NCBI GenBank assembly: GCA_964482495.1
Contig: CAYZXS010000008.1
Location: 34,748-98,747 of the forward strand
DNA from: J029 sp964482495
GTDB lineage: Bacteria > Planctomycetota > UBA1135
Length of the DNA: 64,000 nt
Direction: 5' to 3'
Made by a program: the position numbers and the translations under genes. Below the pieces are notes generated by a model. The model did no database searches and was not told the DNA's origin. It was given only the letters and a program-made list of their open reading frames with translations. Below, one piece after another: positions 1 to 7,513 of this stretch (within the stretch, counting starts at the first letter, position 1; the number at the start of each line of letters is the position of its first letter).

Positions 1-2078
1 ACCTCGGCGACCAGGGCGGCGCTGTCCTCGCCGTCGCAGAGGCCGTCGAAGAAGCGCCTGAACTTGGCCTGCTCGGCCTTGCCGCCCTGGCGCAGGTAGT
101 GGACGAAGGCCCAGCCCATGGCGTAGTGCACCGTCATGTCGGTGTAGAAGCCGGAGGGGGTCATCTCGACCAGCTGGCGCAGGCTCGGGATCTTGCGGCG
201 GCGGTCGAGCAGCACCGAGAGGTGGCGCCGGTTGACCTGGCCCTCGATCCAGCGGCCGCCCTCGTAGCCGGCGAGCTCGAAGTACTCCGCCATTCCCTCG
301 TTGAACCAGACCGGCGGATCCGGCATGAGGCTGTCCAGATACTGGTGGAAGCCCTCGTGGATGACCGTCTTCATCATGCTCTCCCGGTCGGGCAGGTTCC
401 AAATCAGGAGCTGCTTCAGGATCAGGGAGTAGATGCCGGCGGTGCCGCCGGGGTTGCCGTGGCCGATGTCCTCGACGTAGCGCTCGTAGCCGGCGAAGCC
501 CGAGAACAGGTAGACCGGGAACTTGTGGTCCTCGCCGCGCGGCGCCTTGCGCAGCCGGGAGCTGTAGGCGTTGTAGTAGCGCTCGAGCAGGCGTCCGGAC
601 TCGGCGCAGGTTCCCTTGTCGATGTCCGAGACCACGCGGTAGTGCTTGGTCTCGAAGGAGTAGCTGCGGCCGAAGCTGGGGCCGCCGTCGATCTTGGCGA
701 AGAGCTGGTGCAGGGAGTCCAGCCCCGGCCGCCCGGTGCCGGCGTCGAGGAAGGCGCGGGCCTCCTCGAGGCGGGACTCGCCCATCAAGTAGAAGACCCA
801 GTCGCGGGCCGCCGCGTCGTCCTCCGGGAAGTCGTGGACCAAGCGCTCCAGCTCGCGGACCGCCTCCTCTCGCTTCTGGACCTCGAAGAGCAGCTCCACC
901 AGCCGGGCGCGGGCCGGGAGGTAGGCGGGCGCGGCCGAGCAGACCTTGGCGTAGGCGGGGACGGCCTCGCGGGGCTTGGAGCGCAGGTCGGCGAGCTTGG
1001 CCTCCGCCCAGTGGCGCTCGAGCTCGGTCAGGGAAGAGGAGGGCAGCTTGTCGAGGAGCTCGGCGAGCTTGGCGGTGTCCTCGGCGTCGATCAGGCCCTG
1101 GATCCGGGGCCAGTGGCGGCCCGGTTCGTCGAAGGGCTGCGGCGGATAGGCCTCCGCGGCCGGTGCGCCGGCCTCCGCCGCGGTGGAGGCCTCCGCCGCC
1201 TCCGCACCCCCCTCGAGGAGCCAGGCCGGCAGGTGCTCGCCGAGGTCCAGCTCGGCCTCGAAGGCGTCGCGCTTCTCGTGGTTGGCCTGGTCGATCAAGC
1301 CGGCGATCCAGCTCGGCTCGACCCTGCCGCTGATGGTGATCTGCTCGACCTTCGAGGGCTTCAGCCCCTCGTAGGAGAATCGTCCGTAGCTCTCGACCTT
1401 GCGCTTGGCGCTGAGGATGCGCTGCTTGTTGGCCCAGGCGGTGATCATGTTCTTGGCCACGCGCACCTTCAGCGTGAACTTGCCCTTGTGCTCCAGCGGC
1501 GTGGTCCACTGGTCGTCGAGCTCGACGTCCTCGTCCTCGGTGACCTGGTAGAGCGAGGCGGGATAGATCGTGCTGCCCGCGGAGGGCTGGCCGAACCAGA
1601 CCATGTACTCCTCCTCGGCGCCGAGGCCGAAGCGGAAGCGCGGGAAGGTCCCGAAGGGGTAGTTCCGGCCCTCCAGCTCGACCGTGAACGGGCCGGTGAA
1701 GACCGGCTCATAGGCCACGCCGGACCGGTAGACCTGGAAGTCGCCCAGCTGGTCCTTGTCGTAGACCACCTCGATGTCCCCGGAGGATGCCTTGTACTTA
1801 CGCAGCTTGCCGTCGACCACCTGCTTGGGGTGGACCTCGCCGTGCTCCATCCAGAACAGGCAGCGCCGGGCGATCTCCTCGATCCGCGCCCGCTCCCGCA
1901 GCGCGTGGGCCTGGCGGGCGTGGTCCTCCAGCAACTCCTCGAGGTCGGCGTAGGCGTCCTTCCATCGTCGCCGCTGCATCGCCTCCTCGATCTCGGTGAG
2001 GCCGGCGTCGAAGTCGGCGGCGGCGGCAGGTTCTTGGAGAGTGGGGCAGAGGAGGAGGAGGAGGAAGAAGGACCACAT
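1..2078 (-). CDS. DUF1570-like secreted HEXXH metallopeptidase-type protein (3' end outside window)
   Basis: The reverse strand is open from an ATG at 2078 to the left edge (692 codons, no stop), so the C-terminus is missing. The N-terminus (MWSFFLLLLLCPTLQEPAAA) is a signal peptide. A helical, TPR-like middle region precedes a gluzincin-type site: H574-E-G-F-H578 (bases 345-359) and a WFNEGMAEY motif whose E594 would be the third zinc ligand. This layout is typical of DUF1570 proteins, which are common in Planctomycetota; peptidase activity is inferred from the motif only. The gene lies 43 bp downstream of the methionine aminopeptidase gene on the same strand and may be co-transcribed. Long open frames on the plus strand here are shadows of it. 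The substrate is unknown. Confidence 0.85.
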   Translation of the reverse strand, partial: MWSFFLLLLLCPTLQEPAAAADFDAGLTEIEEAMQRRRWKDAYADLEELLEDHARQAHALRERARIEEIARRCLFWMEHGEVHPKQVVDGKLRKYKASSGDIEVVYDKDQLGDFQVYRSGVAYEPVFTGPFTVELEGRNYPFGTFPRFRFGLGAEEEYMVWFGQPSAGSTIYPASLYQVTEDEDVELDDQWTTPLEHKGKFTLKVRVAKNMITAWANKQRILSAKRKVESYGRFSYEGLKPSKVEQITISGRVEPSWIAGLIDQANHEKRDAFEAELDLGEHLPAWLLEGGAEAAEASTAAEAGAPAAEAYPPQPFDEPGRHWPRIQGLIDAEDTAKLAELLDKLPSSSLTELERHWAEAKLADLRSKPREAVPAYAKVCSAAPAYLPARARLVELLFEVQKREEAVRELERLVHDFPEDDAAARDWVFYLMGESRLEEARAFLDAGTGRPGLDSLHQLFAKIDGGPSFGRSYSFETKHYRVVSDIDKGTCAESGRLLERYYNAYSSRLRKAPRGEDHKFPVYLFSGFAGYERYVEDIGHGNPGGTAGIYSLILKQLLIWNLPDRESMMKTVIHEGFHQYLDSLMPDPPVWFNEGMAEYFELAGYEGGRWIEGQVNRRHLSVLLDRRRKIPSLRQLVEMTPSGFYTDMTVHYAMGWAFVHYLRQGGKAEQAKFRRFFDGLCDGEDSAALVAE

Positions 2079-2121
2079 CGGAGAAGGTCGCAGCCTAGCA
2101 GCCGCGTCCCATCTCCGGGGG

Positions 2122-3063
2122 CTACTCCGCCAGGCCCTCGGCCGTGGTGACCTCGACGCCGTCCTCCAGGACCATGATGGTGTGCTCGGCCTGGGACACC
2201 ATCACCGCCGGGTTGGGGTCCACCAGCGGCGGGAAGGCCATCAAGCAGCCGGTCCGCAGCAGCCGCGCCAGGGTGCTCTCGATGGCGTCGGCGGACACGG
2301 CGCCGCCGAAGCTGCGGCGGGCGAAGGGCAGGCCGTTCATGTCCTCGATGACCTGCCAGGCCCCCGGGTCGATGCCCTTCATCTTGCGCGGCTGGCGCGT
2401 CACCATGAAGACCTCGGCCCGGCCGCGCTCGGAGACCTGGCCGCCGCCGTCGGTGGCGAACGGCTCGATCGCGACCACCATCCCGGGCAGGAGGCGGTCG
2501 CGGTCGCGGTTGTCCGGGCTCGCCGGCACCTGGGGCGCGGTGTGCACGGTCCAGCGGCCGACGCCGTGGCCCGTCAGGTTGTAGACCGGGCGGAAGCCCT
2601 CGCCCTCGATCGCGTCCTCGATCGCTTGGCTGAGCTCCTGGATCTTCATCCCGGGGGCCGCCAGCGCCAGGGCCGCGTCCAAGCCGGCCCGGGAGGCGCG
2701 CACCAGCCGCTGCCGGTCGGGGTCCTCGCCGAGGTAGGCGGTGGTGGCGGTGTCCGCGACGTAGCCGTCGACCTCGACCCCGACGTCCAGCTTGGCGACA
2801 TCTCCAGCTTCGTAGCGGGTCTCGTCCAGGGGCGCCGGGCAGTAGTGGGCGGCGATGGCGTTGCGCGAGGTCTGGGCCGGAAAAGCCGGTCCGGCGCCGT
2901 GATCCCGGATGAAGGACTCGACCGCTTCGACGACTTCCCGGAGGGCCACTCCCGGTTGGATCATGGAAAAGCCTAAATCCCGAGCCGAGCAGGCAATGCG
3001 GCCTGCTTCTCGGAACTTCTCACGGGCCTCGGGCTCGCTCGCGGGGTATCGGCGCTCGGTCAT
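2122..3063 (-). CDS. map: Methionine aminopeptidase, type II (archaeal-like)
   Basis: This 313-residue cytosolic metalloprotease would remove the initiator methionine from nascent proteins. The pita-bread fold ligands are all visible: D93 (KLDVGV), D104 (VADTA), H166 (NLTGHGVG), E200 (AIEPFATDGGG) and E293 (SQAEHTIMV), with catalytic H73 in AAHYCP. The FPAQTSRNAIAAHYCP segment, the AIEPFAT block and the long insert between E200 and E293 resemble archaeal/eukaryotic type II enzymes rather than the usual 250-residue bacterial type I. It is transcribed divergently from the kinase-like gene at 3151 and precedes the DUF1570 gene. Family assignment is confident; the type II call rests on motif style and length. 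Confidence 0.93.
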   Translation of the reverse strand: MTERRYPASEPEAREKFREAGRIACSARDLGFSMIQPGVALREVVEAVESFIRDHGAGPAFPAQTSRNAIAAHYCPAPLDETRYEAGDVAKLDVGVEVDGYVADTATTAYLGEDPDRQRLVRASRAGLDAALALAAPGMKIQELSQAIEDAIEGEGFRPVYNLTGHGVGRWTVHTAPQVPASPDNRDRDRLLPGMVVAIEPFATDGGGQVSERGRAEVFMVTRQPRKMKGIDPGAWQVIEDMNGLPFARRSFGGAVSADAIESTLARLLRTGCLMAFPPLVDPNPAVMVSQAEHTIMVLEDGVEVTTAEGLAE

Positions 3064-3074
3064 GCTCAGGAACC

Positions 3075-3115
3075 CCTAGGGGATCTCCGCAACATCTTAA
3101 AGGAGACCCCTCAGG
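3075..3115. promoter_or_regulatory. Imperfect inverted repeat in a divergent intergenic region
   Basis: The arms CCTAGGGGATCTCC (3075-3088) and GGAGACCCCTCAGG (3102-3115) are complementary apart from two single-base offsets. They sit in the 87 bp between the divergent starts of map (3063) and the kinase-like gene (3151). It could be an operator or a 5'-UTR hairpin for the kinase gene. No convincing -35/-10 pair was found. Confidence 0.3.
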
Positions 3116-3150
3116 AGGCCGAAAGATGAACCGGAAGGAGGGAAGCGAAA

Positions 3151-4086
3151 ATGCTCAACATCGAAACCGGCCAGACGGTCGGAGGATTCCAGATTACCGG
3201 CTTTCTCGGACGCGGCGCATTCGCCCAGGTCTACGCCGCGGAAGACCAGCAAGGTTGCCGCGTCGCGCTGAAGGTCGGCGACGAGAGCGGCGGCGGCAGG
3301 TTCCTGCCGCGCTTCGCCGAGGTCACCGCCGAGCGGGATCCCGAGCGAATCAGCCCGGACGAGACTCCGGCCGAGGCGCTCTTCCTCGACCCCGCCGTCG
3401 GCGCCAGGGCGGAGGTCCTCGACCCCCACGAGGTCGACGAGATGCTGCTCGGCGAGGCCATGATGCTCGAGCGAGCCGTCGGCCAGACCGTGGTCGGCTA
3501 CCAGGGCCTGATCGAGGTGGGGGGCCGGCCGGTCCTCGTCCTGGACCTCCTCAGCGGGTCGACCCTGCGTGAGCGCATGCGTTCCTTGGAAGGCGTGAAG
3601 CTCCGCTGGATCCTCGAGGTCCTCCAAACCGTGGAGCGCCAGATCGGAGAGGGGATCTGGACCTGCCACGGCGATATCAAGCCTGAGAACTTGATCATCA
3701 CCGATGATGACCAGGTCCGCCTGCTCGACCCCGCTCCCTCTTCTGAGCGGGTGGACCTGATCGTCGCCACCCCGCACTACAACCCCTTCCTCCGCCGGGA
3801 CGCCAAGGGCGACGCCCAGGCGATCGCCGTCCTGCTCTACGAGTTGCTCTGCAACGCCCTGCCCTTCAGCCAGGTGCCGTGGGAGTACGCCGGAGCCGAC
3901 GCGAGCAAGCTGCCGGTGGAGGACGCGGAACTCAGCCGCTCCTACTTCTTGAGCTACCCCAGGCCGCGGGACGTCAACCCCCGCGTGCCCCGGGAGATCG
4001 AGCGGGCCATCTACAGCGCCCTGTGCGACGAGAGTTACGGACTGTCCGAACTCCGCAAGGACTTGGAGGACTTCCTCCTGGTCTAA
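3151..4086 (+). CDS. Divergent Ser/Thr protein kinase-like protein
   Basis: The 311-residue protein has a protein-kinase N-lobe: glycine loop GFLGRGAFAQVY (17-28), K41 in VALKVG, and a possible helix-C glutamate E102. It also has a catalytic loop H173-G-D175-I-K177-P-E-N180. The usual DFG is replaced by D193-P-A after LLD, the HRD arginine is absent (HGD), and no clear APE motif follows. The invariant K, D, N and D are all present, so activity is possible. No membrane segment or sensor domain follows the kinase fold. The start was chosen by the GGAGGGAAG ribosome site just upstream. The gene is alone, with a terminator-like hairpin downstream. Substrates are unknown. Confidence 0.8.
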   Translation: MLNIETGQTVGGFQITGFLGRGAFAQVYAAEDQQGCRVALKVGDESGGGRFLPRFAEVTAERDPERISPDETPAEALFLDPAVGARAEVLDPHEVDEMLLGEAMMLERAVGQTVVGYQGLIEVGGRPVLVLDLLSGSTLRERMRSLEGVKLRWILEVLQTVERQIGEGIWTCHGDIKPENLIITDDDQVRLLDPAPSSERVDLIVATPHYNPFLRRDAKGDAQAIAVLLYELLCNALPFSQVPWEYAGADASKLPVEDAELSRSYFLSYPRPRDVNPRVPREIERAIYSALCDESYGLSELRKDLEDFLLV

Positions 4087-4140
4087 AGAACATGGGGAAG
4101 TCCGATTCGGACTGATCCAGGGAAGTTTTAGGGAAGGAAC

Positions 4141-4181
4141 CGGCGGGTCGCTTCGGCGGCCCGCCGATTTCAATTCGTTTT
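4141..4181 (+). terminator. Rho-independent-type terminator after the kinase-like gene
   Basis: An 11-bp stem (4141-4151 with 4156-4166, one G-T wobble) is closed by a TTCG tetraloop (4152-4155). It is followed by the T-rich tract TTTCAATTCGTTTTG. A shorter palindrome AGTCCGATTCGGACT (4099-4113) lies upstream in the same gap. Together they separate the kinase transcript from the cbb3 locus. Confidence 0.75.
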
Positions 4182-4184
4182 GTG

Positions 4185-4214
4185 TTGAATTCCCGGCCTT
4201 GCGGCCCCTTAATT
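4185..4214 (+). promoter_or_regulatory. Possible promoter for the cbb3 oxidase locus
   Basis: TTGAAT (4185-4190) and TTAATT (4209-4214), spaced by 18 bp, lie in the only AT-richer stretch before the first oxidase gene and directly after the terminator. No clear FNR/ANR box (TTGAT-N4-ATCAA) was found. It is a weak motif-only call. Confidence 0.25.
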
Positions 4215-4344
4215 GTGCACTACTTAGGGTTCGCAGACCCTGCCATCACACCCTGCGCCCGTCCTCTCGGCCGGGGCCGATCCGGTTGTATTGGCTGGGG
4301 CTTCCCTTCCCCCCCTCCTCGCCATCTCTGGAGTCGAGCCAGGC

Positions 4345-6708
4345 ATGACCACCGAGAACGCTGGTGCACCCAAGCTCCCCTTGGAGCGTTTCTCTTACGA
4401 CGACGCGATCGTCCGCAAGTTCACCTTCGCCACCCTCATCTGGGGCTTCGTGGGCATGCTGGTCGGCGTCATCATCGCCCTCCAGCTCGCCTGGCCGAAG
4501 GCCAACGACTTCGGACTGGACGCCAGCTGGACGCAGATCCTGAGCTTCGGCCGCCTGCGCCCGCTGCACACCAACGCGGTGATCTTCGCCTTCGCCGGCA
4601 ACGCCATCTTCGCGGCGGTCTATTACTCCTCCCAGCGCCTCTTGAAGGCGCGCATGTTCAGCGACGCGCTGAGCAAGATCCACTTCTGGGGCTGGCAGCT
4701 GATCATCGTCAGCGCCGCCGTCACGCTGCCGCTCGGCATCACCTCCGGCAAGGAGTACGCCGAGCTCGAGTGGCCGATCGACATCGCGATCGCGCTGGTC
4801 TGGATCGTCTTCGGCATCAACTTCTTCGGCACGCTGATCAAGCGCCGCGAGAAGCACATCTACGTCGCGATCTGGTTCTACATCGCCACATGGGTGGCGA
4901 TCACGGTGCTGCACGTCTTCAACTCGCTGGAGGTCCCGGCGACGATGACGAAGAGCTACAGCCTCTACGCCGGCGCCCAGGACGCCTTCATGCAGTGGTG
5001 GTACGGCCACAACGCGGTGGCCTTCTTCCTGACCACGCCCTTCCTGGGCCTGATGTACTACTTCCTGCCGAAGGCCGCCAACCGGCCGGTCTTCAGCTAC
5101 CGGCTGTCGATCATCCACTTCTGGTCGCTGGTCTTCATCTACATCTGGGCCGGCCCGCACCACCTGCACTACCTGGCGGTGCCGCAGTGGCTGTCGACCC
5201 TGGGCATGCTGTTCTCGATCATGCTCTGGATGCCCTCCTGGGGCGGCATGCTGAACGGCCTGCTCACCCTGCGCGGCGCCTGGGACAAGGTCGCCAAGGA
5301 CCCGGTCCTCAAGTTCTTCGTCGTCGGCGTGACCTTCTACGGCATGTCGACCTTCGAGGGGCCGCTGCTGTCGGTGAAGGCGGTCAACGCCCTCAGCCAC
5401 TACACCGACTGGACCATCGCCCACGTGCACGCCGGGGCGCTCGGCTGGGTCGGCTTCATGAGCTTCGGCCTGGCCTACTGGCTGATGCCGCGGCTGTTCC
5501 AGACCAAGGAGATGGCCAAGCCGAAGTGGATGGACCTCCACTTCTACACCGCCACGATCGGAATCCTGGTCTACATCGTCGCCATCTACGCCGCCGGCCT
5601 CGCCCAGGGCCTGATGTGGCGCGCCTTCGACGCCAACGGTCTGCTGAAGTACGCCGACTTCATGGACACGGTGCGGATCCTCGAGTGGTTCTACGTCATC
5701 CGCGTCCTCGGCGGCGTGCTCTACCTGTTCGGCGCCGGCCTGGCCATCGCCAACGCCGTGATGACCTGGAAGCGGCGCCCGGCCAGCTACGAGGTGCCGG
5801 TCCTCGAGGCCCCGGGCCTCAAGGCGCTCGAGGGCGCCGCGCCCGCCCCCGAGGCCAAGCCCGAGCGCGTCCTCAGCCCCTTCTTCTGGGGCGGCATCGC
5901 CTTGGCCGGCGCTTGCGGCGCCGTGGCCCTGATCCCGGGCACCACCGACGCCAGCCAGGTCTCCGCGGCCTTGGCCCTGATCGGCGGCCTCGGCCTGTCG
6001 GTCTCGACCATCGACCTGTTCCGCCGCGTCGGCTGGCACCGCACCCTCGAGGCCAAGCCGATGCGCATGACCTTGTGGGTGGCGATCTCGGTGATCACGG
6101 CCTCGCTGTTCGAGATCATCCCGGCCTTCGTCATCGAGTCGAACGTGCCGACCATCAGCACGGTCAAGCCCTACACGCCGCTGGAGTTGGCGGGGCGCGA
6201 CATCTACATCGCCGAGGGCTGCTACAACTGCCACTCGCAGATGATCCGGCCGATCCGCTCCGAGACCGAGCGCTACGGCCCCTACAGCAAGCCGGGCGAG
6301 TTCGTCTACGACCACCCCTTCCAATGGGGTTCGCGGCGCATCGGTCCCGATCTGGCGCGTGAGGGCACCAAGACCCTGACGCCGGGCTGGCAGCTGCGCC
6401 ACCTGCGCGACCCGCTCGAGACCAGCCCGGACTCGCTGATGCCGCGCTACAAGCACCTGCTCGCCGCCGAGCTGGACTTCGCGCGCATCCCGAAGAGCAT
6501 GCGGGCGATGCAGATCCTCGGCGTGCCCTACAGCGACGAGGAGGTCGCCGGCGGCGCCGACGCGGCGGCTGCGCAGGCGGCCGAGCTCGCCGCGGTCATG
6601 GAGCAGGAGACCCAGATCGGGGACCTTCAGGACAAGAAGGTCACCGCCTTGATCGCCTACCTGCTGCGGCTCGGCACCGACACCATGCCGAAGGAGGCGG
6701 GGAAATGA
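4345..6708 (+). CDS. ccoNO: cbb3-type cytochrome c oxidase, fused subunits I (CcoN) and II (CcoO)
   Basis: This 787-residue inner-membrane protein fuses the catalytic copper/heme subunit and the membrane-anchored c-type cytochrome of the high-affinity terminal oxidase. Residues 1 to about 500 are CcoN: many membrane segments with heme and CuB histidine motifs (LHTNAVIFAF, YGHNAVAFF, AGPHHLHYLA, IAHVHAGALGW). A linker and membrane segment lead to a CcoO cytochrome domain with GRDIYIAEGCYNCHSQMIRP and heme site C626-YN-C629-H630. The two are separate genes in proteobacteria. ATG 4345 was preferred to an upstream TTG at 4291 because similarity-like sequence starts there. It overlaps ccoQ by 4 bp (ATGA). 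Confidence 0.95.
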   Translation: MTTENAGAPKLPLERFSYDDAIVRKFTFATLIWGFVGMLVGVIIALQLAWPKANDFGLDASWTQILSFGRLRPLHTNAVIFAFAGNAIFAAVYYSSQRLLKARMFSDALSKIHFWGWQLIIVSAAVTLPLGITSGKEYAELEWPIDIAIALVWIVFGINFFGTLIKRREKHIYVAIWFYIATWVAITVLHVFNSLEVPATMTKSYSLYAGAQDAFMQWWYGHNAVAFFLTTPFLGLMYYFLPKAANRPVFSYRLSIIHFWSLVFIYIWAGPHHLHYLAVPQWLSTLGMLFSIMLWMPSWGGMLNGLLTLRGAWDKVAKDPVLKFFVVGVTFYGMSTFEGPLLSVKAVNALSHYTDWTIAHVHAGALGWVGFMSFGLAYWLMPRLFQTKEMAKPKWMDLHFYTATIGILVYIVAIYAAGLAQGLMWRAFDANGLLKYADFMDTVRILEWFYVIRVLGGVLYLFGAGLAIANAVMTWKRRPASYEVPVLEAPGLKALEGAAPAPEAKPERVLSPFFWGGIALAGACGAVALIPGTTDASQVSAALALIGGLGLSVSTIDLFRRVGWHRTLEAKPMRMTLWVAISVITASLFEIIPAFVIESNVPTISTVKPYTPLELAGRDIYIAEGCYNCHSQMIRPIRSETERYGPYSKPGEFVYDHPFQWGSRRIGPDLAREGTKTLTPGWQLRHLRDPLETSPDSLMPRYKHLLAAELDFARIPKSMRAMQILGVPYSDEEVAGGADAAAAQAAELAAVMEQETQIGDLQDKKVTALIAYLLRLGTDTMPKEAGK

Positions 6709-6866
6709 TCGGCACCCTCTTCTTCGTCGCCTTCTTCCTGCTGGTCCTGGCCTGGGTCATCCTGGGCAGCAAGGACCAGTTCGACGCCGCCTCGCGGCTG
6801 CCCTTGAACGAGGCCCAACCGGCCGCTCCCCGAGCCACCAGCCTGCCGGAGCCCTCCGATGACTGA
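6705..6866 (+). CDS. ccoQ: cbb3 oxidase small subunit CcoQ-like
   Basis: A 53-residue frame overlaps the ccoNO stop (ATGA) and the ccoP start (8 bp). It encodes one membrane helix (MIGTLFFVAFFLLVLAWVIL) followed by GSKDQFDAASRLPL and a short Pro/Ala tail. Size, topology and position between ccoO and ccoP match CcoQ/FixQ, a small subunit that stabilises the oxidase in other bacteria. Primary sequence in this family is poorly conserved, so the call leans on context. Confidence 0.8.
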   Translation: MIGTLFFVAFFLLVLAWVILGSKDQFDAASRLPLNEAQPAAPRATSLPEPSDD

Positions 6867-7452
6867 GCACCTCCCCGAAGACTACCTGACTGATCACAGC
6901 TACGACGGCATCCAGGAGTACGACAACCCGCTTCCGGGCTGGTGGAAGCTGCTGTTCTGGGGCTCCTTCGTCTTCAGCGTCCTGTACTGGGTGTGGTTCC
7001 ACGTCTACCCCGGCAAGAGCATCACCGACACCTGGCAGGCCCAGGTGGAGGCGGCCAAGGAGAGCGGCTACGCCCGCTTCGGTGAGCTGACCGACACGCC
7101 GGAGACCCTGCTGGGCCTGATGGCCGACGAGGACGCGCTGGCGATCGGCGCTTCGCTGTTCGCCGCCAAGGGCTGTGTCGCCTGCCACGCGCCCGACGGT
7201 GGCGGGGTGGTCGGCCTCGGCGCCAACTTCTGCGACGACTACGCGATCAACTACGAGGACCTGCCCGGCATGCTGTCTGTGGTCCGCGAGGGCGTCCCCG
7301 GCACCGCGATGGTGCCCCAGACCTCGATCCTCTCGGAGCATGAGATCTACTTCGTCGCTGCCTACGTCGCGGGCCTGCGGGGATCGACGCCCGCCAACCC
7401 GCGCCCGCTCGACCCGAAGGCCAAGGAGATCGCTCCCTGGCCGTCGAACTAG
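6859..7452 (+). CDS. ccoP: cbb3-type cytochrome c oxidase subunit III (CcoP), single heme
   Basis: The 197-residue protein begins with the CcoP hallmark YDGIQEYDNPLPGWW (15-29), then one membrane helix (about 31-48) and a periplasmic cytochrome c domain. Only one heme site is visible, C106-VA-C109-H110, with a likely methionine ligand in the GTAMVP segment. Canonical CcoP carries two heme domains and is about 290-310 residues, so this is the short mono-heme form. It would pass electrons from soluble cytochromes to the CcoO part of CcoNO. It is translationally coupled to ccoQ. Confidence 0.93.
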   Translation: MTEHLPEDYLTDHSYDGIQEYDNPLPGWWKLLFWGSFVFSVLYWVWFHVYPGKSITDTWQAQVEAAKESGYARFGELTDTPETLLGLMADEDALAIGASLFAAKGCVACHAPDGGGVVGLGANFCDDYAINYEDLPGMLSVVREGVPGTAMVPQTSILSEHEIYFVAAYVAGLRGSTPANPRPLDPKAKEIAPWPSN

Positions 7453-7466
7453 CGGCTGAGCACGCG

Positions 7467-7496
7467 CAGAGAAGGGGCTACCATGCCCCTTCTCTG
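7467..7496 (+). other. Perfect 12-bp hairpin between ccoP and ccoG
   Basis: Bases 7467-7478 (CAGAGAAGGGGC) pair perfectly with 7485-7496 (GCCCCTTCTCTG) around a 6-nt loop, 14 nt after the ccoP stop. No T-tract follows and ccoG starts 17 nt later. It looks like a partial terminator or an mRNA-stability element separating structural subunits from assembly genes. Confidence 0.6.
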
Positions 7497-7513
7497 GATC
7501 CCATGAGGGGGGC

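Noticed and set aside
99..2150. A 683-residue open frame on the plus strand
   Set aside because: It is the antisense shadow of the DUF1570 gene; its composition is Gly/Ala/Leu-rich with no motif, while the minus strand carries HEXXH and a signal peptide.
4246..6456. A 736-residue minus-strand frame under ccoNO
   Set aside because: It is His/Asp/Gln-rich antisense of a clearly functional oxidase gene.
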